NCBI RefSeq assembly: GCF_954871325.1
Contig: NC_088778.1
Coordinates: forward strand, 20,011,120 to 20,075,119
DNA length: 64,000 nt
Reading direction: 5' to 3'
Source: Gordionus sp. m RMFG-2023
Lineage: Eukaryota; Nematomorpha; Gordioida; Chordodea; Parachordodidae
Shown here: in pieces, positions 13,478-24,347 of the stretch
How the letters are laid out: each line of letters opens with the position of its first letter
Numbering within the stretch: position 1 is the stretch's first letter
Program-made: the position numbers and the translations under genes
The notes under the pieces: generated by a model
Database searches by the model: none
Told to the model about the DNA's origin: nothing
Seen by the model: the letters and a program-made list of their open reading frames with translations, nothing else

Positions 13478-14485
13478 TCATTTTCGGGTACCCCCAAAAA
13501 TTCTAGCCCAAACCGTTTGCCCCACCACGAATTTAACCGCGTTATCCCTCGAATCTATCTCTGGAGGTACCTCTTGTTTTAGCAAATCTAATTGAATGCG
13601 AGTTCTACGGCCCAAAAATTTTTCCGCCGGTGACAACTCCTCCCCTTTTCGACTATTATTATAATAGGCCACGGCGATCCATAGTTCCCCCCCGCCATAT
13701 TTCGATTTTCTTAACCAACTTTTAACCAGAGCCACCATTCTTTCCGCTTGTAAGTTTGAGCTTGGATGATAAGGAGGTGCTAAGACATGTTTTACCCCGG
13801 TTTCCGTGCAAAATTTTTCAAATTGTCTACTCACAAAAGCGGGACCGCTGTCGGACACGATCGTCCTCGCTACCCCAAAACGAATAAATTCTTTAAGGTC
13901 TTTATTACAGTTTACGTAGTTAACCCCCTTACTGCCTCGTACTCTACCCATTTGGAGTATGCATCTACCACAATTAAATATATTTGCCCCTCAAAGTCAA
14001 AGAAGTCGATGTGGATACGTTCCCACGGCTGTGTAGTCTTGGGCCATACACTTTTCTTGTCTGTGAGGCATACTCACCCACGGGTTACACATTTCACAGC
14101 TTCGGCTTATGTCCTCAATCTCTTTGTCCATTCCTGGCCACCATACATATTCTCGGCCCCATTGTTTCATTTTCTCAACTCCCTGATGCCCTGCATGAAT
14201 CATTGCCAAGACCGAATCTCTCAATTTAAATGGTACTATACCCCGACTTCCCCGTACCACACAGTCATCCTCTATAGCTAATTCCTTTTCCATGTATTTA
14301 AAAACTTTATCTCCGTCGCTCCAAGGTTTTCGCCCCTTTATACATGCCTTAATTCGAGTCAATTCACGATCCTTTAGAGTTGCCCTTTTAAGTTCTTCCC
14401 ACGTTATCGGTCCTCCTTTGGCTATTTTGACCATTGCTCTAATTAGTCCTTGCTCCTTTCCCTCCTCTATATCCTCTTGAGCCAT
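13478..14485 (-). pseudogene. Gypsy fossil: integrase region
   Basis: The region carries the H2C2 zinc-binding pattern (HAGHQGVEKMKQWGREYVWW, ending in CEMC) and the integrase core with SDSGPAFVSRQFEKF and YHPSSNLQAERMV. It is part of a fossil retroelement and is listed to show extent and family only. Confidence 0.85.
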
Positions 14486-14506
14486 TTCATATCCTTCTTC
14501 TCCAGC

Positions 14507-15949
14507 TCAACACCTAGAAATAATATCTGGTAAACAGTTTTCCTTTCCCCGTCGATATTTCAATTGTACATCAAAACTTCCCACAAGTAAGAGCCATCTC
14601 TGTAACCGGGGCGACATCATCAGTTCTTTATTATCTTTTTTGAACAGGTGTACTAACGGCTTGTGGTCTGTATATCTCACGAACCTACGCCCAATCAAAT
14701 ACTCACGGCATTTCGTCAGTCCAAATATAACAGCCAATGCCTCCTTTTCAATCACAGAATACCTTGTTTCCGCGGCTCTGAATATTCTCGAGAAAAACAA
14801 AACCGGTTTTTCCATCCTATCTATATAATGCAATAACGCGCCCCCTACTCCTTTAATCGATGCATCTACCGCCAACACCACCTCCAACTCGTTGTTAAAG
14901 CACATAAGAATGGGCTCCCTTCCAATTCTAGCTTTTAATTCTGCAAATGCATTCTCTTGTTTCTCCTTCCAATCAATTTTTTCACCCTTCTTTAGCAGAG
15001 TATATAATGGCGCAGCTATTTGAGCGAATCCCTCTACAAATCGGTGGTAGTAATTTACCATTCCCAAAAAAGCCTGAACCTCAATTTTATTATTCTGCCT
15101 CAACATATTCGCAATTCCCGTCATATTTTTATCCAACGGTCTAACCTCTTTTCCCGTTATTTTATGTCCCAAATATACGACTTCCGTCACTCCTAACACG
15201 CCTTTTTCGGCACTAGCCCGCAAACCCTTTTCTTTAATTCTTCGGAACACCTCCTTCAATCTTTGCTCATGCTGTTCTGGAGTTCGCCCCATTACCAATA
15301 CGTCATCCATATAATAGAATACGCCTTCCATCCCTTGAAAAACCGCAGCCATAGTCCTCTGAAATATCGGAGCGGATACACTTAATCCAAAAGGTAATCT
15401 ACAAAACGCAAATAACCCCTTGGGAGTAGTAATGGTTAACAACTTTCTTACTTCTGATTTTACCCGCAATTGCAAGTACACGTTGGAAAAATCGACTTTT
15501 GAAAAATATATACTTCCCTTCAAATTCGCTAAAATTTCTTCAATTCTCGGTAAGGGATATTTAACTTCTACGACCCAGGGATTTAGAGTCACTCGAAAAT
15601 CAGCGCACAGGTGTAGTGGACCATTAGTTTTTTTCACAGGCACTAACGGCGTTGCCCATTCACTATATTCCACAGCACATATGATGCCTTTCTGTACCCA
15701 TTTATCCAATTCCATTTCGACATCCTTCCTCCATTCAAACGGTACTCGCCTCAAAACACAAAACTTTGGTACACATCCCTCTTTTAATTTGATATCTACT
15801 TCGTAATCTTTTAAACAGCCCAACTCTTCGTCAAAAATTTCTTGATAATCATCCACCAATTTTCTTACTCCCTCCTGCATCCTGATTATTTCCAACTCTC
15901 CTTCCCGGTTCCCACATGCCATTTTTTGGCTCGGATGCTCCTTTGTCAT
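14507..15949 (-). pseudogene. Gypsy fossil: reverse transcriptase and RNase H region
   Basis: Reverse transcriptase motifs are clear (LHLCADFRVTLNP, KVDFSNVYLQL, LPFGLSVSAPIFQRTM, YMDDVLVMGRT). The RNase H domain follows with VDASIKGVGGALLHY and TDHKPLVHLF. This is typical Metaviridae pol order, part of a fossil element. Confidence 0.9.
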
Positions 15950-16689
15950 TTCTTTTTTATTATATTTTCATTATTATACTGCAACTTCCCTTTCCCGCTC
16001 TTCGCTTCATTATCGGTTGTCTCCTGGATCTTCCCCTCCCAGTGTCTGTCCTTTTCCTACTCGCATACCCATAACTCCCCACCACTAATTCTCCCTCGTA
16101 ATTCCTTCCCCCCGCCCACCCCTTACAATTATTTTTTTCCCCTTCCTTGGTACAAATTTCTGCCCCCATCTCCTCTTCACTATTACTCGCCACTACTTCC
16201 CCCTTGGAATAATACTCCTCTATTTCTCCCTTAGAATTATTCCCCTTGGAATTATACGCCCCTATTTCCCTCTTGTAATTATTCCCTATTTCCCCCTTAT
16301 AATTATTCCCTATTTTCCCCTTAGGATTATGCGCCCTTATTTCCCCCTTAAACTTATTCGCTTCAATCCCTCTTATAAAATTATTCCTTATATTTCCCTT
16401 CCCCACTCTCCGCTTGCCTCTCCATTATGATTATCTCTTCTGATTCCCTCATTCCTAAACCTTACTCCCAGACCTCCACCCCTAATTTCTCCCCTCATTT
16501 CCTCAACTCCCTCCCGTTCCCAATTGAACATGTTCTCAATTCCGGGCAATACTTCCACGTCCTCATATGTCCTCCTCCCATCTGTATCATCACTCACCAT
16601 CGGAACGAATACTCCCCACCATGCAAATACCCCCCAAAAACTATACCATGGACCAATCCGGGTGATCCAATCCCACCCCAATACCGCTT

Positions 16690-17013
16690 CTACTCTCCTA
16701 TTTCTAAAACCTCTATCCCTCCTTCCGTCATTGCCTCTATTTCCACTCTTCCCATTACTGCTATTTGCGACCCATCGAATTGTCGTATTCTCAAGCCTTC
16801 ATTTGCTATCATTCCATCGGGCCAAATACTCCTATATCTCGCATAACTCATTACTGAAATAGCTGCCCCCGTGTCAAATAGCATAGGTACCCTATTCCCA
16901 TTGAAGTCTATTATTACTCTAGGACAAGGACCATGTATTAAATCGTCTTGTATCATCCTTACATTCCCAATTATATTTCTTTGTCTTCGTGAATACATTT
17001 TGTTTGTTTCCAA
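16690..17013 (-). pseudogene. Gypsy fossil: aspartic protease region
   Basis: The retroviral-type protease signature LFDTGAAISVMS is present. The segment sits between gag and reverse transcriptase, as expected for Ty3/Gypsy elements. It is part of the fossil. Confidence 0.8.
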
Positions 17014-17079
17014 TAACCCACTCTCTTGGCCCCGTGTATCATTTTTTTACCATCATATAGTCACAAATTAGCACAATCC

Positions 17080-18229
17080 CTTTCCACATGTCCCCTTTCT
17101 CGACATCGAAAACATTCCACGGTTTGATCTTCAACTCCCTTCGGAAATACTACTCTTCCCCCAACTCTGGCATCCTCAATGGTTCGCACAGTTGAAGTAT
17201 TTGGCCCCATTACCTTCTGGGGGAAACCTCCCCGAGTATTATAATTTCCCGTATTACATTCTTCCTTATTGTGACCAAATCTTCCGCAACCCGCGCATCG
17301 TAATTTCTCTTGTTTTCCTGGACAATAAGGGGCTATATGACCAAATCTACCACATTCGAAACACTTTGCCTCCCTTCAATCTCTGACCATATGTCCTTGT
17401 CTTCCACAATTATAACAATTCATTCTTCCCCTCACTCTCGAATCAAAACTGGGTCTTATTTCCCCTCTACGTCCCTGAGAATCATCTCTAGGTCCGCTAA
17501 AAGGTCCCAACCAGTGGCGTAGCTAGGAATTTTTCTTAGAGGGGGTCCATACATATAAAAGCTGGGGCTTCGCCCCCAGACCCCTTTAACGGGCCTTCTG
17601 CCTTTTGCCGGCCTTCGGCCGGGTTTATCTTACAAATCATAACCATATCTTCGATAATATATAATAAATATATTTTTTTAAATGCATCAATAATATGTTA
17701 TTATAATTTAGTAGATTACTCACAGTGACTTTATAATAATACTATCCAGAATAATTTAAATAGTAATATAATATCTTTCCACAAACATCAAAACCAGAAA
17801 AATATAAATATTAATGGTGTTTATTTAATATAAATCACTTTTAAGTCTTTTGAACGTATAATCTAAAAATAAATTTCTGCTCTGGGAGGGGTCCAAACCC
17901 GAAAACCACCCCCGTAGCTACGCCACTGGTCCCAACCTTTTATTACTATATACTTCCCTCCCATCAGGCTTACTTATTAATTTATCCACTTCACTCTCTG
18001 TCCATCCATTAATTAATTCTTGAACCGGCAACCATGTTACCTTTCCCATAACATCCTCCTCTCCATTATGCCCCTCTATTGTTAATGTCTGGCCCTTTAT
18101 TCTCACGCTACGACTCTTTTTGACTCTTCTACCCCAAATCAAACTACACATCCAAATCACTAATATGACTAGTGCTCCCATAATATTATATTGTAATTCC
18201 CAACCTTTTATAAATCTAAAAGTTTTCAT
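17080..18229 (-). pseudogene. Gypsy fossil: gag region with zinc knuckles
   Basis: CCHC-type zinc knuckles are visible on the minus strand (for example CFECGRFGHIAPYC, CAGCGRFGHNKEEC and CFRCRERGHVERDC between about 17080 and 17390). The proposed start of the region is near 18229. It is interrupted by an inserted MITE at 17512-17928. It is part of the fossil. Confidence 0.75.
17512..17928. mobile_element. 417-bp hAT-type MITE inside the Gypsy gag region
   Basis: The terminal inverted repeats CAGTGGCGTAGCTA and TAGCTACGCCACTG are perfect. The 8-bp target duplication GTCCCAAC is exact (17504-17511 and 17929-17936). Inside are GGGGCTTCGCCCC and GGCCTTCGGCC hairpins near 17570-17620. No coding capacity. 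It post-dates the Gypsy insertion. Confidence 0.95.
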
Positions 18230-18362
18230 TTTCTCTCTACAAAAAGTTAACTAATACTTTTAATATAAAGAGTTTAACAATTTGCAACGTTAATAAATAA
18301 ATACTATGAGAATTGTAAACAAACTAAAGATGCAACTATACATATATCTTGTATGCCGTACA

Positions 18363-18728
18363 AAAATTTGTTTTCCTTTTTTTTTAAACCTTTTACTATG
18401 TTTCCTTATTATTATAAATTCAGGTTTTCCTTCTTTTTCAAAACCTTTTACTATGTTTCCTTATTCTTATAATTTCCGGTTTTTATTCTTTTTTAAAACT
18501 TTTACTATGTTTCCTTATTCTTATAATTTCAGGTTTCCTTCTTTTTTAAACCTTTTACTATGTTTCCTTATTCTTATAATTTCAGGTTTCCTTCTTTTTT
18601 AAACCTTTTACTATGTTTCCTTATTCTTATACTTTCAGGTTTTCCTTCTTTTTTAAACCTTTTACTATGTTTCCTTATTCTTATAATTTTAGGTTTCCTT
18701 CTTTTTTAAACCTTTTACTATGTTTCCT
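18363..18728. repeat. minisatellite in the Gypsy leader, unit about 54 bp
   Basis: The unit CTTTTACTATGTTTCCTTAT, then TCTTATAATTTCAGGTTTCC, then TTCTTTTTTAAAC, is repeated six to seven times with small changes. It lies between the primer-binding site and gag of the fossil retroelement. A frame passes through on the plus strand (18306-18602) only because the unit happens to be open. Confidence 0.9.
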
Positions 18729-18755
18729 AATTTTAAAATAACCTTTTTCCCGTAA

Positions 18756-18772
18756 TCACGTCGGGGTCACCA
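18756..18772 (-). other. tRNA-Trp primer-binding site of the Gypsy fossil
   Basis: On the minus strand TGGTGACCCCGACGTGA starts one base after the LTR. It is the complement of the conserved 3' end of animal tRNA-Trp (TCACGTCGGGGTCA plus CCA). Confidence 0.85.
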
Positions 18773-18773
18773 C

Positions 18774-19127
18774 TGTTAGTTTATCAAAACAACCCTATTT
18801 ATATTTTTACTTCTATATTTCTTTATTGTTAAAATATCAAAACAACACTATTAATAATTTTACTTTTCTATATTTCTTTATTTTTTCTTCAATAAAAAAT
18901 CAATAAAATATATATCGTACATAAAAAAAAAATAATCATCGTTTGTTTTTCTTTTCGCGCTTATATATTTGTTTTTTTACAAAATCATCCCTTTTATTTA
19001 TTGTTTTATTTATCACAAGTCAATCAACTTTCTTTTTTTTAATATTTATTTATTCAACTCCTTATTATTCGTATATTACGCCATTATCTTCCTCTAGCGC
19101 TAGGCTTAATAGCTTGCTCCCTTAACA
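18774..19127 (-). repeat. 5' LTR of the Gypsy fossil
   Basis: In element orientation it begins TGTTAAGGGAGC and ends GATAAACTAACA, so it has TG...CA ends, and it is followed immediately by the tRNA-Trp site. Its length is 354 bp. Confidence 0.8.
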
Positions 19128-19600
19128 ATTATATTTGCAAATATTTGAGTGAAAAAATCAATTCTTAAAATCATAATCTGAAACCCATTTTTAGAATTAA
19201 TAGACCATTTTATAATTTATAAGAACAGGTTTAATAAAAGTATGAGCACATTGCTCAAATTTTTAAAAATGATTGCTTTTACAGGGCTTGGAATTAGTTA
19301 CCTTGAGAACACACATATCAGATTTAAGAACTCAGAACAACATTTTCAAATTTTAAAGTACCAAAACTCTTTTTTTTGTCAAGGAGACTTGCAAATTCAA
19401 TTTTTTTTTCAGTTTCACCTTAAATTCCAATGATCACCCAACCTGAAATTTATTTTCTGGCCTGGCCTGAATTTTCATTTATAATTAAATTACATGTAAA
19501 TTAGACACATTTGAACTGCATGTTTTACCTGTCAATAGATTATTCAAATTCTAATCTAGATAAGTGTTATTTATAATTTTATAGATAGAAACAAAATACA
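19128..19600. other. gene-free spacer
   Basis: AT-rich DNA between the Gypsy LTR and the next hAT remnant. No feature seen. Confidence 0.5.
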
Positions 19601-19601
19601 A

Positions 19602-19857
19602 CATGAATTCTGAGTCTGATTCATCATTTGATGAGGATGACATTCTAATGGTTCCGGGTGATATAGAAATTATACCTTCCCCTTCTTCCAGAATTGCAAA
19701 AAAATAAAAATATTTTGAATTCCACAAAGAGAAAGCTGGTAACACAAGTACTATTATTGTCAAATGTCTCCTATGTCTTCCAAATAAAAAGTATATTTTA
19801 TCATCTAAGTCATCCACAGCTAATCTATGGAAACATATCTCTATAAGTTTATTTTGA
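19602..19857 (+). pseudogene. BED-finger first exon of a hAT transposase, orphan
   Basis: The frame starts MNSESDSSFDEDDILMVPGD, an acidic leader like those of hAT transposases, and has one stop after RIAKK. It continues through KYFEFHKEKAGNTST into a BED-like finger, VKCLLCLPNKKYILSS then STANLWKHI. No matching body follows nearby, so it is an isolated remnant. Confidence 0.6.
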
Positions 19858-19859
19858 CA

Positions 19860-22277
19860 TAACTTGTCTTAAATGATTATAAATTTTAATATGTAACAAG
19901 ATTTTCGTTTTGCTGAATATTATATAAAATAATTAATTGAATTAACTTTATAAAGAATAATAAATATTAATTAAATATTTATATACATAAAATATATACA
20001 TAAAATATATATTTATAGAGAAAGCAAACCAATCCTTAAATATAAAACAAACCATAAATAATAAGAAAATTCAACCACATTAAATAAGAAACAAACTAAA
20101 ATTAACTTTGGTGGAAAATCAAATTTTAAAGGTATCAACAAGTATAAATTTGATTCACAAAATATATAATAAATGGAAACCATCCATATTCAACCTGTGT
20201 TGAAGATTTTATTGAGCTAATAATCACCCTGTAACCTAATATGAAGATTATATGCAGACAAACATTAATTTCAAGAGTATCAAAATATTTTGTTCAAAGA
20301 AGGATAAATTAATAGAGCCCACTTTTGTTTGTACAATAACTAAACTGAGAATTGACAAGGAAACTTAGAAATGACAGGATTTTTATTTTATAGCATATCA
20401 CTATTTTATTTTGATCTATACAATAAGGGTTACATATATTAGTAACAAGGAAAAAAAAATAAGAAGAAGGAGAGGGGGGGGGGGCAAAAAGTATTGAGGT
20501 TAAAACTAATCATCTTGTGGGATGAGGCTGCCTATGAAGCTAATGTAATTAGTTTTGTATATTTTAAAAATATAAATAAAATGGTTTTATATAAATCAAA
20601 TTTATCTTAAATTAAAATCTAAATAAATAAAATAGAATATAGAAGAAAATGTAGTCAATGAATTTATAATATGTATAGCATTTTTGGATTTTAAAAAGGT
20701 AATTTTTTAAGCATATAATTGCATTTTCCTTAATTTGATGATAGATAAATAAATATAATAAAGAATGAAGCTATTTTTATTTAATCTTAATATGTATACT
20801 TAATAAGTTATCTGGGTTTTGAACCATGGCAATTATTTTTGCTAATAATTTTTTAAATAATCATTTTCAATGGGGTAAATATTACCACATTTTTGTGAGG
20901 CAATCAGGTTGGACCCATAATTGATTTCTATTTATGATAAATGATTCTTTGAGGTAAGTGTAAATTATATACAAAATTATAAGTGAGAGGTGAAAACCAT
21001 TGTGTGATAAAAAATTTGTTAAAAGAATTGATAAATTTTTTATTTCATTATTAGATAAATTTTATATAACATCAAATTTTCCATAATATATTTGGCCTTT
21101 TTTCTAAATATTTATAGAAATCTTGGGAGAATGAACAGATAATCTATTCCTCTCATTTGATTATTGATTTAAGAAAAGATTTCAATTAAATGAATTGACA
21201 AAGTGATTCCATATACTGAAATATTGTTTATTTTTGTTAACAATAAATTAAATTTTTGGATATGGCTTGGGAATAATCTTTGAAACCTATGATGTGGTTT
21301 GGGTTTGGATTTCCATTAAACATGAACTGGGCCTGAAAATTATTTTTACTTATGACCTAGGCTGGATGAAGAAATCAATGCCAGTGAAGGTCTCTAATTT
21401 CAATGATTAAAATATATCATTTCTCAGACTTTATTTGAAGATAAATGAATGGGCAAATCACAAATATGCCTGTTTTCAATTATTTGCAAAATTTATTAGG
21501 ATTGTTAATTTAAAGAAACTATGATTTCAAAGCATCATACATTTCTAAAAATTGTTGGACACTAAGAAATAAAGAAATCAATTGTGAAGTGTATAATGGA
21601 GGAAATATTGATCCATGATTGTTTTGGCATAAATAACAAAAAATATTATATTTTTTGTGACCATGCATTAAGCTTACATATAATATAATAGGAATCTTTT
21701 AAGAAAACATTATCAAAAATATAAGTTAATAGCTGATAGTCCATTATGAATGACTGGTAATCAGAATTTTCTTCTTTATTCAATGATGGGTGCATAATAA
21801 ATTTCCTTTATATGATGATGATTGAATCAGTAAATTTTTCATTATTTTTATAAAATATGTTAATAGAGTGTATATTTATGAATTTTAATTTAAAAACAAT
21901 AAGGGTCTAGAATATATTTTTTTGATTATAAATTACAAATACAAATGAATAAGAATTTATTTTAAAAGATTTTAATATATTTTTTAGATTAAAAATATAA
22001 TACAAATGAATAAAAATTTATTGTGCACATATATTAAAATATCTAAATATATATTTCTTTAATATATTTTGTAAAACCACTGGAAAATTTTAAAATTACA
22101 CCCTCATTTAAACAAATATAAATTTAATTTCTGAATCACACCTCATAAGATAGGAGAATTTTAAGATTCAGCCATCCACCGTCAAATAAAGGATAAAATT
22201 ATGATTCTCCATCATTCTTGATGGCCATCAGTGAGTAAAAAAATATTATCTAAATATTTATTTCATTTTTATTCTAG
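19860..22277. repeat. gene-free DNA holding copy A of a duplicated segment
   Basis: There is no gene. The stretch of about 20810-21860 matches, with divergence, 30040-31690 in the same orientation. Shared landmarks are GCAATTATTTTTGCTAATAA, AAATTAAATTTTTGGATATG, GGTCTCTAATTTCAAT and ATTGTGAAGTGTAT. It may be the 5' non-coding part of the hAT element whose gene begins at 22278. A G-run lies at about 20471-20485. Confidence 0.6.
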
Positions 22278-22535
22278 ATGCCAAGTAACAAAACAATATA
22301 TAAAGTCAAATGTGACTATATTAATTGTAAAACTTCTAAAATAAGAAGTGACAAAATAAATAACCATTATAAACATAAACATCCTCATGTCAAGTTATCT
22401 GATATCAAATTTACAAAGATAGCTATCAAAAAGGATAATAATTGGGTATCCTTAAATAAAGATATTCCATTCAATATCACAAATGGGGTTGAAACCAAGT
22501 TACAAAAAAAATCAATAACATCTTACTTCCAAAAA
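22278..22535 (+). CDS. hAT transposase exon 1: N-terminal zinc finger
   Basis: 86 codons, phase 0 at its end (TCTTACTTCCAAAAA then GTAATT). It encodes MPSNKTIYKVKCDYINCKTS and then IRSDKINNHYKHKHP, a C-x4-C...H-x3/4-H finger like those at the start of ZMYM-like hAT transposases, and it ends ITSYFQK. It is intact. The end phase matches the mini-exons that follow. Confidence 0.7.
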
Positions 22536-22843
22536 GTAATTTTTTATATATATTATTTTAATTCATGACAATAAATATAAGTAAAAATAACCTTAAATTT
22601 TGTGAATTAGTAGAAACCAATTCTTCATCTATAATTTGAGCATAATACTTTTAATTTTTATTAAAGATAAGATTTTTAATATATAGGTACATTTTTATTA
22701 TGCCCTTTATCAATTTTGAAGGAAATAAATTATAAGAATATTTAAATATTTCAACTTTTGTTAAAAAAAAATTTATATATTATAATTAAGAATAAAATAA
22801 GTCATTTGCCTAAAATTTTCACTACTCTTTATTTAATAATTAG

Positions 22844-23991
22844 CACAAATCTTTTATTGAAGATTCCCAAATTATATTATCTCATACAATGCCCAGTTCC
22901 AGTGATCTGCTGATTTTGAATAATGAGGTACTTAATTTAAATAAGATTTGTTTTATAATTTTGAAGGGAATAAATGAGGATATTCAGATATTTTCATGAA
23001 CAAATTTTAATTAATCTTTATTTAATAATTAGCTCAAATCTTTTACTGAAGATTCCCAAATTATATTATCTCATACAATGCCCAGTTCCAGTGATCTGGT
23101 GATTTTGAATGATGAGGTACTTAATTTAAATAAGATTTGTTTGATAATTCTGAAGTGAATAAATTATGAAATATTTTCCACTTTTCTATATCTTAATTAA
23201 GAATAAAATTTTTATTAAAATTAAGATTTTCATAAGTAAACAAATTTTAACCACTCTTTATTTAATAATTAGCATGAATCTTTTATTGAAGATTCCCAAA
23301 TTATATTATCTTCTCATACAATGCCCAGTTCCAGTGATCTGCTGATTTTGAATAATGAGGTACTTAATTTAAATAAGATTTCTTTTATAATTTTGAAGGG
23401 AATAAATGAGGATATTCAGATATTTTCATGAATAAACAAATTTTAATTATTCTTTATTTAATAAGTAGCACAAATCTTTTACTGAAGATTCCCAAATTAT
23501 ATTATCTCATACAATGCCCAGTTCCAGTGATCTGGTGATTTTGAATGATGAGGTACTTAATTTAAATAAGATTTGTTTGATAATTCTGAAGTGAATAAAT
23601 TATGAAATATTTTCCACTTTTCTATATCTTAATTAAGAATAAAATTTTTATTAAAATTAAGATTTTCATAAGTAAACAAATTTTAACCACTCTTTATTTA
23701 ATAATTAGCATGAATCTTTTATTGAAGATTCCCAAATTATATTATCTTCTCATACAATGCCCAGTTCCAGTGATCTGCTGATTTTGAATAATGAGGTACT
23801 TAATTTAAATAAGATTTCTTTTATAATTTTGAAGGGAATAAATGAGGATATTCAGATATTTTCATGAATAAACAAATTTTAATTATTCTTTATTTAATAA
23901 TTAGCACAAATCTTTTACTGAAGATTCCCAAATTATATTATCTTCTCATACAATGCCCAGTTCCAGTGATCTGCTGATTTTGAATGATGAG
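22844..23991 (+). repeat. array of six tandem mini-exons (436-bp dimer repeat)
   Basis: Six stretches lie at 22844-22927, 23033-23116, 23273-23359, 23469-23552, 23709-23795 and 23905-23991. Each follows AATTAG or AGTAG, has a length of 84 or 87 nt, is open in the same phase, and ends GAG or GATGAG before a GTACTT or GTATTT donor. The encoded unit is (H/L)KSF(I/T)EDSQIILSHTM, then PSSSDL(L/V)IL and N(N/D)E; the 87-nt copies have one extra serine. Because every copy is a phase-0 exon, any number can be skipped or included without a frame change. Copies 2-4 and 4-6 are nearly identical 436-bp repeats (23033-23468 and 23469-23904), so the expansion is recent. Confidence 0.8.
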
Positions 23992-24035
23992 GTATTTAAT
24001 TTAAATAAAACTATACACTCTTTAATAATAATTAG

Positions 24036-24286
24036 CAAACACACAAAGTTATTGAAAATTCCCCAATTATATCTTTTTTTCATCCAATTATCAATCCCAA
24101 TGCAAGCCAAAATATTTCAAACATTAAAGGCCCAAATATTATTCAATTATATAAAAAAAAGGAGCCTAATGACCCTTTTCATTTCATATTCTTTAGAATG
24201 ACAAATATCTTGATTAATTTCATAATTTCCATAGGCCCATGTCAGCCATGTTCAAATATATTTCAATATCCTGTTACTCACAAAAG
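24036..24286 (+). CDS. hAT transposase exon after the mini-exon array
   Basis: It follows AATTAG, starts in phase 0 and begins QTHKVIENSPIISFFHPI, a diverged relative of the mini-exon peptide, so it looks like the parent of the array. It continues with ASQNISNIKGPNIIQLYKKK and IGPCQPCSNIFQYPVTHK. This resembles the family region before the TTF-type zinc-binding domain. The donor at 24287 (AAAAG then GTTTTT) gives phase 2, and a 61-nt intron leads to 24348. Confidence 0.65.
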
Positions 24287-24347
24287 GTTTTTAAAAAATT
24301 TAATTTTTATTAATTTTTACGCATCCATTATTTCTACTTTTAAATAG

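Larger units (their letters stand above)
13150..19127 (-). mobile_element. Ty3/Gypsy LTR retrotransposon fossil
   Basis: This old retroelement lies on the minus strand with the order LTR, primer site, gag, protease, reverse transcriptase, RNase H, integrase. Its 5' LTR is at 18774-19127. A matching 3' LTR could not be found near 13000-13450, so the element looks truncated at that end. It is broken, with a few interruptions across the coding part and one MITE inserted in gag (17512-17928). No envelope-like gene is seen. It is noticeably more C-rich on the plus strand than its surroundings. Age is probably moderate, since long frames survive. Confidence 0.9.

Noticed and set aside
13787-14281. 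164-codon frame on the plus strand
   Set aside because: It lies opposite the Gypsy integrase region and is a shadow of that coding sequence; the same holds for the plus-strand frames at 15420-16862.
18363-18728. Regular repeats as a CRISPR-like array
   Set aside because: The units are contiguous with no unique spacers, and the context is a eukaryotic retroelement leader.
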